Assembly (NCBI GenBank): GCA_025055455.1
Contig: JANWXD010000005.1
Location: 114,966 to 178,965, forward strand
Reading direction: 5' to 3'
Origin: Bryobacteraceae bacterium
GTDB lineage: Bacteria > Acidobacteriota > Terriglobia > Bryobacterales > Bryobacteraceae
DNA length: 64,000 bases
In this document: one piece after another, positions 1-9,084 of the stretch
Numbering within the stretch: position 1 is the stretch's first letter
Layout of the letters: each line of letters opens with the position of its first letter
Notes under the pieces: generated by a model
Told to the model about the DNA's origin: nothing
What the model saw: only the letters and a program-made list of their open reading frames with translations
Databases searched by the model: none
Position numbers and translations under genes: made by a program

Positions 1-230
1 ACCGCGTCGGCGTCCTTGGCCGCCTTGCGCAGCTCCTGCACCACTTTCTGCTTGCCCTCAATGATCTGGTAGGTGGGTTCGAAGCCGTTTTCGATGTCCA
101 CCGCCAGCTCGTTTTTCGGTAAGTCCTTGATGTGTCCTAGGGACGCTTTGACGACATACTGCTTGCCCAGGTATTTGCTGATGGTTTTCGCTTTCGCGGG
201 CGATTCGACGATAACCAGAGATTTTCCCAT
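1..230 (-). CDS. topA: DNA topoisomerase I, N-terminal fragment
   Basis: Only the first 76 or so codons are inside the window; the gene runs off the left edge. The protein starts [20 protein letters not shown], the standard opening of the Toprim domain of type IA topoisomerases; the glutamate in [10 protein letters not shown] belongs to the catalytic acidic set. [19 protein letters not shown] follows, also typical. The enzyme relaxes negatively supercoiled DNA by single-strand passage. It lies 41 bases downstream of dprA on the same strand, a dprA-topA order common in bacteria, so the two are probably co-transcribed. The call is secure from the N-terminus alone; nothing can be said about the C-terminal zinc fingers. 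Confidence 0.95.
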   Translation of the reverse strand, partial: MGKSLVIVESPAKAKTISKYLGKQYVVKASLGHIKDLPKNELAVDIENGFEPTYQIIEGKQKVVQELRKAAKDADA

Positions 231-271
231 AGGGATTCGACGGGCGGCTCCGAGATCCGCCCATGCAGTTG

Positions 272-1450
272 CTACCACACTTTAACAAAGTTTCTGCCGG
301 GAAGTTGTTTGATGAACCCCAGCATCTCCAGCTCGAACAGAGCGGCAATAATTTCCGAGGAGGAGTAGCCTTCCAGGCGCTCCAGCAGCTCGTCCATGTG
401 CACCGCCTGGTCCACGTGAAGCTGGTCCAAGATCTTGCGGCCCAGCAGCGAGGCGGGCCCAAAGGGCACAGACGATTGTACGCCCGCTCCGGTTCCGTTT
501 CGCTCGGGCGCGCCATCCGCCCCGAGGCGCTCGCGACTGGCGTCGGCAAGCCGCCGGCGGTCCGCCGCCGGAAGCTCCGTAACCACGTCGTTCCAGTCTT
601 GCACCAGCTTGGCGCCCTGTTTGATGAGCAGATTCGGTCCCCAGCTCATCTTCGAGGTGATGTTACCCGGAACCGCGAAGACCTCGCGCCCTTGGTCGAT
701 CGCCAGCCGGGCCGTAATCGCCGAGCCGCTGTACTGCGCGCCTTCCACGACCAGCACCCCCGCGCTCATGCCGCTGATGATGCGGTTGCGGATGGGGAAA
801 TTCTGCGGGTAGGCCGGCGCTCCCATGGGGAATTCCGACAAAACGAGCCCCCGCTTGGCAATCTCATCGGCCAGCTTGGCGTTTTCCGCCGGGTAGATGA
901 CGTCTACCCCGCAGCCGAACACCGCGATGGTGGCGCCCCCGGCGCCGAGGGCACCCCGGTGAGCCGCCGTGTCGATGCCGCGAGCCATTCCACTCACGAT
1001 CGTCAATCCCGCAGTCGCCAGATCCGCCGCCAGCCGCTCCGTCACCGTCACGCCGTACGGCGTCGGACGCCGCGTGCCCACCACTGCCAGCATCAGGGAA
1101 CCCAACAGCTCGACCCTGCCCCGGGCGAACAGCAAGATGGGCGGGTCGAAAATCTCCCGCAGCCGCGGCGGGTAGCGAGGATCGGAAATGGCGACCAAAG
1201 CCACGCCCTTAGCCAGCATTTTTTGGTGCTGAAGGGCTGCGTCCTCGAAGGTGCACCCGCTGGCGATGCTCTGAGCTACGGCGCCCGACACGCCGGCGGC
1301 TTCCAATTCCGACCGGGACGCGCGGAAGACCGCTTGTGGGCTCCCGTAGCGTTCGATGAGTTGCCCTGCCTTCCTGGCACCCAAGCCGGGCACCAAGCGC
1401 AGCGCCAGCCAGTGAAGCTCTTCTTCGCGGCTCGGATTGGGAGCAAGCAT
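272..1450 (-). CDS. dprA: DNA-processing protein DprA (Smf)
   Basis: A 392-residue DprA. The family loads RecA on incoming single-stranded DNA during transformation and protects it. Visible parts are an N-terminal helix-hairpin-like region ([20 protein letters not shown]), then the Rossmann-like DprA core with [40 protein letters not shown] and [19 protein letters not shown], and a C-terminal winged-helix-like tail ([20 protein letters not shown]). The ATG at 1450 ([14 protein letters not shown]) is chosen because the 31 codons upstream in the same frame look non-coding and do not resemble the family. The gene precedes topA on the same strand. Presence of dprA alone does not prove competence. 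Confidence 0.94.
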   Translation of the reverse strand: MLAPNPSREEELHWLALRLVPGLGARKAGQLIERYGSPQAVFRASRSELEAAGVSGAVAQSIASGCTFEDAALQHQKMLAKGVALVAISDPRYPPRLREIFDPPILLFARGRVELLGSLMLAVVGTRRPTPYGVTVTERLAADLATAGLTIVSGMARGIDTAAHRGALGAGGATIAVFGCGVDVIYPAENAKLADEIAKRGLVLSEFPMGAPAYPQNFPIRNRIISGMSAGVLVVEGAQYSGSAITARLAIDQGREVFAVPGNITSKMSWGPNLLIKQGAKLVQDWNDVVTELPAADRRRLADASRERLGADGAPERNGTGAGVQSSVPFGPASLLGRKILDQLHVDQAVHMDELLERLEGYSSSEIIAALFELEMLGFIKQLPGRNFVKVW

Positions 1451-1715
1451 GGTCGCCTCGTGAGCGCTTGCCCCCCAACCGCCTGCTCTTTCGAATTTAT
1501 CAGGCGGGCGCGCTCCGGCGCAAGCAGGGCGAGCGCTTCTCAAGGAAATGGTGCCGGGGGATTTCGGAGGCTCTCAGTGCGAGGCAACCGTCTGTCTCGG
1601 CTCCGCAGTGGCCCGAAGGAGAGCGCACCGTCAGGAGTTTCCAGACTTTGAGCCCCGGCGCTGTCGGCGGAGACCCAGCCCGTGTGCTCGCCCGCCATGG
1701 TACAAAAGGAATGCG

Positions 1716-4442
1716 ATGGCTCGGCGAATTCCTGTGACGGTCCGGCGACGAGTCTCGTGGAGGCCTCTGCTTCTCGTCGCCGCCCTTATCGTTGTTCTCA
1801 GCGCCCGGCTCGTGGCCCGGTATGTCATCGAGTACCAGTGGTGGAGAGAGTTGAACCAAGTGCCCACCTGGGTGAGCATGCTGTTGTACGGCGTCGCTCC
1901 GGTGGCGGCTGCTACCGTACTCGCCTTCCTGGTGCTGTGGGCGGCGCATGCCCGGGCGCTGAAGTTTGCCGGCACGAGCCTGCGTTACCACCCCCGCTAC
2001 GCGTTTGTCTCCACCGTGGCGTTGTTCCTAATCGCCTTGGCGCTGGCTTCGGCCACGATTGACACCTGGACGGTGGTCCTGTACTTTGGCGGTCGGGGCT
2101 TGCCGGCCGAAGCCACGCAGTGGCGGGACGCGATCTTCAACCTCCCGCTGCGGTTTTACCTGTTCGATCTGCCCTTCTATTCGCTGCTCCGCCGGTACGT
2201 GCTGGCGCTGGCGGTAGTGGCGGCCCTCGTCTATTGGGCCGCGGCTCGCGGCTGGCAGATCTACGAGCGCATCCCGGAGTTCCGTGAAATGGGTGAGATC
2301 GACCCTCGGCTGTTCCGCCTCGAGGGAGCGCTCGAATCGCGCTTCCTGCGCGGTGCTGGCGCCGTGTTCCTGCTGGGACTGGCGGCGCAATTCTTTCTAG
2401 GCCGCTACGAGATGCTGGTCCAGGACCACGGGTTCATGGTGGGCATGGATTACGTCGCCGAGAAGATTGCCTTGCCGCTGCAGTGGCTCGTCATCGCAGC
2501 CTGCGTGGCGGCGGCCGCCGCGGTCTGGATGGGACGCTGGAGGCTGGCGCTGGTGCTGCCCGCGGCCTTGGTTCTGCGCCTCGCCCTGCCGCCTGCGGTC
2601 AACGCCCTCTACGTGAAGCCCAATGAGATTTCGATTCAACGGCCTTACATCCAGACCCATATTCACGCCACACGGAGCGCCTTTGGGCTCGAGCACCGAG
2701 CCCGGGAGGTGGAATTCCCGGCCCGTCTGGAAGCCCGGATCGACGTGGCCAAGCACGCCCCCCTGTTGGACAACGTGCGGTTGTGGGACTGGCGCGCTTT
2801 TCACGACACGGTCACGCAGATTCAGGCGCTGCGCCCCTACTACGTTTTCGCCGATACGGATGTCGACCGCTACGTGATCGACGGCAAGCTGCGGCAGGTG
2901 CTGCTAACGCCCCGGGAGTTGGACATCCGCCAATTGGCCGATGCCCGAGCGCGCTGGATCAACCCTCACTTCATTTACACCCACGGCTACGGCATGGTGA
3001 TGGCGGAGGCCAACCGCATCACCTCCGACGGGCTGCCGGTGTTGTTCGTCCAAGACGCGCCGCCGCAGGTAAAAACCAACAGTCTCAAGCTGACCCGGCC
3101 GGAGATCTACTACGGCGAGGTCGTGCACGAGCCGGTCTTTGTCCGCACCGCCCAGGAGGAGTTCAGCTACCCCTCGGGCGCAGACAACGTCTTCACGCGC
3201 TATCAGGGCCGCGGCGGTTTCCCCATCGCACCCCTGTGGCTCCGGGTGGCAGCGGCCATCCGCTACGGCGACTACAACATCTTGTTGACGGGCTACCTGA
3301 CGCCGGAGAGTCGCATGATGATCCGGCGCAACGTGCGCCAGCGGCTCGCCACGCTGGCGGGCTTCATTACCTGGGATCCCGACCCATACCTGGTGCTGAC
3401 CGAGGACGGGCGCTTGGTGTGGACCGTGGACGGCTACACCACCTCCAATGCCCATCCCTATTCGGCCAGCATCCGGCTGGGCGCGCTTGGAACGGTCAAC
3501 TATGTCCGGAACTCCGTCAAGGCCACCGTCGACGCGTACTCGGGCGAAACGCGGCTGTACATCTTCGATCCCTCGGATCCCATCATCCAGGCTTACCAGC
3601 GTATTTTCCCCGAGCTGTTCCTGCCGGCGTCGGCCATGCCTCCGGACCTGCGGGCGCACGTGCGCTACCCGGAGACCTACTTCCGGGCCCAGGCGGAAAT
3701 CTACCGGACCTTCCATATGCTCGATCCGCAGGCCTTCTACAACAAGGAGGACGTTTGGGACATCGCACGCAACGTCCAAGGGCAGGACACCCGGCCCACG
3801 CCCTTGTCACCCACCTACGTCGTGGCCACGTTGCCCGGGGAAAGCGAGCCCGAGTTTTTGCTGGTGCTGCCCTTCACCCCGCGCAACAAGGACAACATGA
3901 TCGGTCTGATGGTGGCCCGCTGCGACGGGCCGCACCTCGGGGAGTTGCTCTTTCTGCTGCTCTCCAAACAGGAGTTAATTTTCGGCCCGATGCAGATCGA
4001 GGCGCGGATCAATCAGGATCAGAACATTTCCAAGGACTTGACGCTGTGGAACCAGCAAGGCTCCCAGGTGCTGCGGGGTCAAATCCTCGTGCTGCCGGTC
4101 GAGAACACGTTCCTGTACGTCGAACCCATCTACATCCAAGCCGCCGAGGCGCGAATGCCACAACTGAAGAAAGTCGTGCTGGCGATGGGCAACCTTCTGA
4201 TTTACCGGGACACGTACGAGCAGGCTCTCGCGGAGCTGGCCGGTTTCCGGGAGACCGCTCCGGTGCTGGCGGCGTCCGCTGCGCCCCCTGCGGTCCCCGC
4301 CGCTCAAGCGGCGGACCGCGTTGATCCCCTGGAAGCGGTGCGGCAGCACTTGCGTCGTTACCGGGAGCTTGCGGCCCAGGGCCGTTGGGCGGAGGCCGGC
4401 AAGGAGCTGGAAGCCTTGGAGGCCTTGGCGGAACGGAGGTGA
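1716..4442 (+). CDS. UPF0182 family membrane protein
   Basis: A 908-residue protein of the UPF0182 (COG1615) family, whose function is unknown. The first 320 residues hold about seven hydrophobic segments, with the characteristic stretch EYQWWRELNQVPTWVSMLLY near residue 40. The rest is a large soluble domain (for example RPEIYYGEVVHEPVFV and DPDPYLVLTEDGRLVWTVDG) expected outside the membrane, ending in an Ala/Pro-rich linker and a short helical tail. The start is the ATG at 1716, preceded by AAAGGA with 5-base spacing; the open frame continues 56 codons upstream but without family resemblance. It stands alone on the plus strand between minus-strand genes. Family assignment is firm; the role is unknown. 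Confidence 0.88.
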   Translation: MARRIPVTVRRRVSWRPLLLVAALIVVLSARLVARYVIEYQWWRELNQVPTWVSMLLYGVAPVAAATVLAFLVLWAAHARALKFAGTSLRYHPRYAFVSTVALFLIALALASATIDTWTVVLYFGGRGLPAEATQWRDAIFNLPLRFYLFDLPFYSLLRRYVLALAVVAALVYWAAARGWQIYERIPEFREMGEIDPRLFRLEGALESRFLRGAGAVFLLGLAAQFFLGRYEMLVQDHGFMVGMDYVAEKIALPLQWLVIAACVAAAAAVWMGRWRLALVLPAALVLRLALPPAVNALYVKPNEISIQRPYIQTHIHATRSAFGLEHRAREVEFPARLEARIDVAKHAPLLDNVRLWDWRAFHDTVTQIQALRPYYVFADTDVDRYVIDGKLRQVLLTPRELDIRQLADARARWINPHFIYTHGYGMVMAEANRITSDGLPVLFVQDAPPQVKTNSLKLTRPEIYYGEVVHEPVFVRTAQEEFSYPSGADNVFTRYQGRGGFPIAPLWLRVAAAIRYGDYNILLTGYLTPESRMMIRRNVRQRLATLAGFITWDPDPYLVLTEDGRLVWTVDGYTTSNAHPYSASIRLGALGTVNYVRNSVKATVDAYSGETRLYIFDPSDPIIQAYQRIFPELFLPASAMPPDLRAHVRYPETYFRAQAEIYRTFHMLDPQAFYNKEDVWDIARNVQGQDTRPTPLSPTYVVATLPGESEPEFLLVLPFTPRNKDNMIGLMVARCDGPHLGELLFLLLSKQELIFGPMQIEARINQDQNISKDLTLWNQQGSQVLRGQILVLPVENTFLYVEPIYIQAAEARMPQLKKVVLAMGNLLIYRDTYEQALAELAGFRETAPVLAASAAPPAVPAAQAADRVDPLEAVRQHLRRYRELAAQGRWAEAGKELEALEALAERR

Positions 4443-4446
4443 CCGC

Positions 4447-4581
4447 ATGGACAGGCCGCGGCATCCTCAAGTGATTCGGACCTGGAAGCTGGGCCGCCCG
4501 GCGCGACCCAAGCCCGAGCGAAACGCAACCCGCACGGCGAAGCCGCCGCGAAAGTGGAAACCCTCAGCTCCACCCGTCTAA
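4447..4581 (+). CDS. Possible 44-residue basic peptide
   Basis: A short ORF starting MDRPRHPQVIRTWKLGRP, very rich in Arg, Lys and Pro. It begins 4 bases after the UPF0182 stop codon and has a near-perfect Shine-Dalgarno sequence, GGAGGT at 4435-4440, six bases before the ATG. It ends 2 bases before the convergent GMC oxidoreductase stop. The ribosome site and tight spacing argue for translation coupled to the UPF0182 gene; no family is recognised and the composition could also arise by chance in GC-rich DNA. Treat as tentative. Confidence 0.35.
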   Translation: MDRPRHPQVIRTWKLGRPARPKPERNATRTAKPPRKWKPSAPPV

Positions 4582-4583
4582 GC

Positions 4584-7500
4584 TCAGGCCCGGGTCAGCA
4601 CGAAATAGAAAGCCACGCCCGCCGCGCCCGGCTCCAAATAATCCCCCAGCACATAGAGCAGCGCGGCCGGCATTTCCGGGGCGAGCCACTTGCCGAGGAG
4701 CAGGTCTGTATCCACGGCGCGGATCTCGTGCCGGAAACCTTCCGGATCCCCGACGCGCATGAACTCTTCTGTGAAACTGACTTCCGTCTCCCGTTGCATC
4801 CAGCCGAATCGCCAGTGGGCTTCCAGCTTGTCGCCGGAGGGGACGAAGCGCAGCCGGAACAGGACGGGATTGGCAGCATTCAACAGACTCACATTCGGTC
4901 GCGTCAACCACACCAAGTGCCCCTTCCATTCCCCGGCCAGCATCTCCCGCGCCGGCACGCGGACGCGCGGGTGGTCGAAGATCAACCGATGATCCTCGAC
5001 GGACATCTTCTCGAAGGGATAGTTGTTGCGCTCCATGACGAAGGTGGCGAATTCGATCCCGTCCGGAAACTCGCCTAAGTGCATCACCCCAAGGGCGCTG
5101 TCCTCGTCGATCACCTTGATCGTGTCGTAGACGTTGCGATAGGGGTGATTGCGGTAGCGCAGCAGCAGCACGCGGTCGCCCTTGATCAGGTAGCGCCGCT
5201 GGCTATCCGGATACTCCACTTCGCGGACCTCTGGATCGCCGGGCAGGAAGACGAGCTCGTAGTTGACCACATGGCCCCGGGCCACTCCGTTTTCGATCCG
5301 GTCGAAGCGCTTCCAGAAACTCCCGCCGGCGAACACGGCCCCCGAACGTTCCGCCTCGCGCCCCAAGCCAGAGGTGCGGATGCGCTCTTCCCAACCGAGC
5401 AGCGTGTCGGCCGCGAAGGAGCCTTTCCAGAACGAGTCCCGGAAGATGCGCCGCCGCGCGAAATCGATCCGCACCGCACCCGAGTTCAGCAAGCTTTCGA
5501 GCGGCCGCGTGGGCGTGTCCCGGAGCACGGCTTGCAGTTCCGCCGTGGCGCGCGTGCTGAAATAATCCGGCACGGCCGCGCCGCGCAGCACCTCCGTGCG
5601 CACGTCCTCGGCGAGCGTTCCGGGCGGCGGGGACAGCGGATCGTACTCCTGCTGGATGAAGTGAGCGGTAAAGGCCAGGAACCGCATCTGGGCCTGAAGC
5701 TTGAGGAGCGGGTCTTCGGTCCCCGTCACGCGGAACGAGGTCAGGAAATCGGCGAGGTTCCGGACCGCGGGCAAGTCTTCGAACGTCCGGAACTTCAAGT
5801 ATGCCGTGCCGCGCGGTTGCCTGGTCCCCGCGCTGTCTTCATAGAGCCGGGCATAGAGCGTGGTGTAATCGGCGAACAATTCCGCTACGGTGCGGCCCGT
5901 GCCCGCGGTGTCGCGCTGCATATACTTGACCCCCTCGAGCGTGTAGCGCCGGCCAGCAGGCGTGTCGAACTCGAGGTGGTAGCGCATTTCGGCTTCGCGG
6001 GTCGCCTCGTTTACGCGGAGATAGTTGAAGTAACTTTTGCGTGCATCGAGCGGGAAGATGGCGGGGGCCAAGTCTTCGAACTGGCCGAACTCGATCTTGC
6101 CCTCCAAACGGGCCTCGTGGGAAGGGCTCTCGATGAAGTCGTTGACGTCGGCAATGCGCATCAAGACGCGGAAGCTCACGTCCACCGCCTCGGGCGTGCG
6201 TTTCTCCCACGCCGGACGCTCGCCGGTGTCGTACCAGCCCGCCATGGTCTCCTCGAAGGTGAGGCCGATGCCGTCCGGCAGACGCGTCTCGAGAAAAGGC
6301 CGGATCCAGCGGTTCACTGGCATCTGCTTGTCCCGAACCCGCTCGAGCAGGTAGTACATGCCCAGGCGCCGGCCTTCCTCGGTATCTTCCACGTGAAACA
6401 GTCCCAGGGAAACCGCCGGCAGCAAGGCGGCGACGCCCGCGGGGGCTTTCATGACGTACTTGCCGATCATGCGATCCGGCCCGATCTTTCGGATCTCGTC
6501 GTGGAAGGGCGTGAAGTCGTGCAGCTGGAAGTGGTTGGCGGCAAAACTCGGGGTGACGAGCCCTTCGAGGAGTCCCAGCAATTGGTAGCGACTCTCGAGC
6601 CGCCCGTCGGGCTTCAAGTCGAACTTCAGCCACGCCAGACTCACCGCGTGGTTGGCGTTGGAAATCACGTCCATGCGCCATACCCCATGGAGGTCCTCCT
6701 TGGTGGGCTTCGCGCCCATCTTCCAAAGCTCGCGGTGGTCTTCGGCCGTCATCTGCTCGAAGCCATACTCCCGGAGCATCGGGAAGGTGAACAGGCGGAG
6801 CCCGTGGGGATACACGCCCAGATACACCCGGCCGATGAGCAAATTCTCCTGAATCACTTTGAACACGTCGTAGAAACCTTGCCAGGGCGGGTCGGTGTAC
6901 CGCAGCAAGATATAGCGCCCAGGCTCGAGATCGCCGGTGCGTTGCGTGAGCTCGATCTCCTCCAGCGTGTTGCGAGCTTGGATACGGTCGTCGGTGTCGC
7001 TGGTGATGCCGGCGTATGTGCCGTTCTTGCGGAAGAAGCGCTTCTTGAAGCCGGTGAAGATTGCGGCCGACATGCTGTTCAACACGTGGCCTTTCGGGAA
7101 AAAACCTTTCCAGAAGACGTCGTTGCGGATACGTCCGGCGGCTGGGTCGATGGTCCGCTCGCCGCTGTTCAGCATCCAGTCGAGCGGCTTGGTGGTGGCA
7201 CGGCGAAACAGCCGGTCCAGTTCCGCCTCGCTCCAGCCGAGCATCTCCTTGGCGTCCACCGTCGCGACGCGTACGAGCGGCGCCCGCGCCGGGTAAGCTT
7301 CTCCCTGCAGCTGGCGGATTTTTCGCTCCGCAATCCGCTCCGCCAGGGCGGCAATCGTCAGAAAGGGGTTGACGCCGAGCGAAGTGGGAATCAAGGCGCC
7401 GTCGGCCACGAACAAGCCCTCGTGCACGCTGCCGTCGGCGGCAAAGACCCGCCCGAACTCGTCCACCGCCCCTTGATCCGGGTCTTCCCCCATCGGACAG

Positions 7501-8960
7501 CCGCCCAGCGGATGAGCCGTGATCAGATGGCGCAGGTTGAAGACGACCCAAAGGGGGTTGGGGATAAAGCTGGCACCCTGGGCCCGGGTGTGGCGCTTCA
7601 ACTCTTCGTTGATGCGGCGGAACACCGCTTGCTGCCCCGCGTTCTCCCAAACGACGACCGCCCTGCCGTCGGGATCCCACCAAGGCGTCTGAAGCTCGAT
7701 GCGACCGCGCGCATCGTCGAACCCCATGCAGAGGTAGAGCATGGTGTGGTTGAGCGCGCCGTCGGGATGGTCGGCAGTGAAGGGGTTGAAATCCCGCAGG
7801 ATGCGGCGTTGCTCTTCCCGCTCGTCTCCGGCGTCGCTGTCCGTGCCCCGAAGCAAGCCGAAGGCTATCTTCGCTGCGTCGACGTACGCACTGGGGAACG
7901 AGAGATCTTCGATCGTGAACCGGTCCTCCACAGGACCGGCGCCGTGGTAGCGCAGCGCCGCCACGATGGTCGGCCCCGGAGCGTGGGCGGCGCGCGGGTG
8001 GGAAGGCCGGTTGCCGAAGCCGAGGACATTCGTTCGGAAGTCGCCGTTGTAGGCTAGGCCGAAAAAGTCGCCATTTCCGCCGAAGGTCGTGCCCACCGCC
8101 GGCCTCAGATCGAGCCCAGCGGCCTGCGAGCGCAACAGAATTTCCGTGGTGTTGATCGCCCCGGCCGCCAGGATAACGTTGCCGGCCTCGATCGAGAAAT
8201 TCTCCGCCGCACCGTTGTCCCGGAGGCGCCGCCCATGAACGCGCCAGCCGCCGCCCGGCAACTTCTCCACACGAAGCACCTCCGTTTGGACAAAGATGTC
8301 CGCTCCGCCCTGCCGCGCCAACGGCAGGTAATTCATCGCCAGCGTGTTCTTGGCGCCGACGTTGCACCCCGTCACGCAATCGCCGCAATCGATGCAAGGC
8401 TTTTGGGGGACGCCGTACGGGTTGAGTCCGTCGATGGTGAAGTTCACCGCAATATCCAGCGGCTCAACCCGCAGGCCAATCTGCGCCCCACGTCGAGCCA
8501 GGGCTTGAACTTTCCGCAACTGCGCAGCGCGGGGATGGGGCCCAGCCGCCAAGGTTTTTCGGGCCCGGTCATAGTAGGGCCGCAGCGTGTGCAGCTTGAT
8601 GCCTGACGGCCAGCCCGGTTTCTCGAAGACGTCTTCGTTCGGCACAATGGCGACGTTGGCGTTCACGAGAGAAGTGCCGCCCAGCCCCGAGCCTTGGATG
8701 ACGGAGATGTCACGGTAGCTCACCAGCTCGTATAACCCTAGAGGATTCGTGGGCTGGCGCTGGGCGCGGAGGACCTCGTCCAGCGAATCCGGGAAGCGGC
8801 CAACTTGCCATTCCCGGCCCCGCTCGAGCAGGCAGACAGACGGCTTGGGCGTCAAGGGAGCGTTGGCGAGGCGGGCAGCGGTGATCGCGCCGCCGTAGCC
8901 CGAACCCACGATGACGAAGTCATAACGCGCCTTGCGCTGGGACCAGTCCTTGGCGAGCAT
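4584..8960 (-). CDS. Giant GMC-family (cholesterol oxidase-like) oxidoreductase with duplicated C-terminal module
   Basis: A 1458-residue protein. Residues 1-560 are a GMC flavoprotein: FAD-binding VGSGYGG at 18-24, SGLGGTSLVNANVA near 101, and a C-terminal GMC block with HPLGGCPMG (His483 the likely active-site base) and GVNPFLTIAALAERIAE. A ferredoxin-like Cys set, CIDCGDCVTGC (189, 192, 195, 199), is seen in the cholesterol-oxidase-like branch. Usual GMC proteins are 500-600 residues. The remaining 900 residues contain a module present twice: TKPLDWMLNSG ... NDVFWKGFF near 600-620 and TRPLESLLNSG ... RDSFWKGSF near 1160-1180, each followed by similar blocks such as RYILLRYTDPPWQGFYDVFK and RVLLLRYRNHPYRNVYDTIK. 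The ATG at 8960 has a GGAGGG site six bases upstream. Substrate unknown; a sterol or other hydrophobic alcohol is an inference. Confidence 0.85.
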   Translation of the reverse strand: MLAKDWSQRKARYDFVIVGSGYGGAITAARLANAPLTPKPSVCLLERGREWQVGRFPDSLDEVLRAQRQPTNPLGLYELVSYRDISVIQGSGLGGTSLVNANVAIVPNEDVFEKPGWPSGIKLHTLRPYYDRARKTLAAGPHPRAAQLRKVQALARRGAQIGLRVEPLDIAVNFTIDGLNPYGVPQKPCIDCGDCVTGCNVGAKNTLAMNYLPLARQGGADIFVQTEVLRVEKLPGGGWRVHGRRLRDNGAAENFSIEAGNVILAAGAINTTEILLRSQAAGLDLRPAVGTTFGGNGDFFGLAYNGDFRTNVLGFGNRPSHPRAAHAPGPTIVAALRYHGAGPVEDRFTIEDLSFPSAYVDAAKIAFGLLRGTDSDAGDEREEQRRILRDFNPFTADHPDGALNHTMLYLCMGFDDARGRIELQTPWWDPDGRAVVVWENAGQQAVFRRINEELKRHTRAQGASFIPNPLWVVFNLRHLITAHPLGGCPMGEDPDQGAVDEFGRVFAADGSVHEGLFVADGALIPTSLGVNPFLTIAALAERIAERKIRQLQGEAYPARAPLVRVATVDAKEMLGWSEAELDRLFRRATTKPLDWMLNSGERTIDPAAGRIRNDVFWKGFFPKGHVLNSMSAAIFTGFKKRFFRKNGTYAGITSDTDDRIQARNTLEEIELTQRTGDLEPGRYILLRYTDPPWQGFYDVFKVIQENLLIGRVYLGVYPHGLRLFTFPMLREYGFEQMTAEDHRELWKMGAKPTKEDLHGVWRMDVISNANHAVSLAWLKFDLKPDGRLESRYQLLGLLEGLVTPSFAANHFQLHDFTPFHDEIRKIGPDRMIGKYVMKAPAGVAALLPAVSLGLFHVEDTEEGRRLGMYYLLERVRDKQMPVNRWIRPFLETRLPDGIGLTFEETMAGWYDTGERPAWEKRTPEAVDVSFRVLMRIADVNDFIESPSHEARLEGKIEFGQFEDLAPAIFPLDARKSYFNYLRVNEATREAEMRYHLEFDTPAGRRYTLEGVKYMQRDTAGTGRTVAELFADYTTLYARLYEDSAGTRQPRGTAYLKFRTFEDLPAVRNLADFLTSFRVTGTEDPLLKLQAQMRFLAFTAHFIQQEYDPLSPPPGTLAEDVRTEVLRGAAVPDYFSTRATAELQAVLRDTPTRPLESLLNSGAVRIDFARRRIFRDSFWKGSFAADTLLGWEERIRTSGLGREAERSGAVFAGGSFWKRFDRIENGVARGHVVNYELVFLPGDPEVREVEYPDSQRRYLIKGDRVLLLRYRNHPYRNVYDTIKVIDEDSALGVMHLGEFPDGIEFATFVMERNNYPFEKMSVEDHRLIFDHPRVRVPAREMLAGEWKGHLVWLTRPNVSLLNAANPVLFRLRFVPSGDKLEAHWRFGWMQRETEVSFTEEFMRVGDPEGFRHEIRAVDTDLLLGKWLAPEMPAALLYVLGDYLEPGAAGVAFYFVLTRA

Positions 8961-8977
8961 CTCTACCCTCCGAGCGG

Positions 8978-8997
8978 CGATCTAGCTTGCTAGATCG
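8978..8997. promoter_or_regulatory. Perfect 9-bp palindrome upstream of the GMC gene
   Basis: CGATCTAGC and its exact reverse complement GCTAGATCG flank a 2-base TT centre. It lies 17 bases upstream of the GMC start codon. It could be an operator for a dimeric regulator or a hairpin in the mRNA leader; there is no following T-run that would make a terminator. Confidence 0.45.
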
Positions 8998-9084
8998 TCC
9001 CTTGAGTCTACACGCAAGAAGGATGGAGGTCAATTACTCGCGATCACCCTATCGCCGTTTCTGTAGATGGCAATGTGGGGACAG

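Noticed and set aside
242..262. GGGCGG/CCGCCC inverted repeat between dprA and topA
   Set aside because: Only 6 bp of GC-rich stem and no T-run; expected by chance at this base composition.
263..1651. 462-codon plus-strand ORF
   Set aside because: Antisense to dprA, which has all family motifs.
1451..1715. Gap between dprA and UPF0182 genes
   Set aside because: Divergent 265-base region; looked for tRNA, small ORFs and clear promoters and saw none convincing.
5079..8057. 992-codon plus-strand ORF
   Set aside because: Antisense to the GMC gene; composition is rich in His, Arg, Val and Gly with no family motifs, a typical GC-rich shadow.
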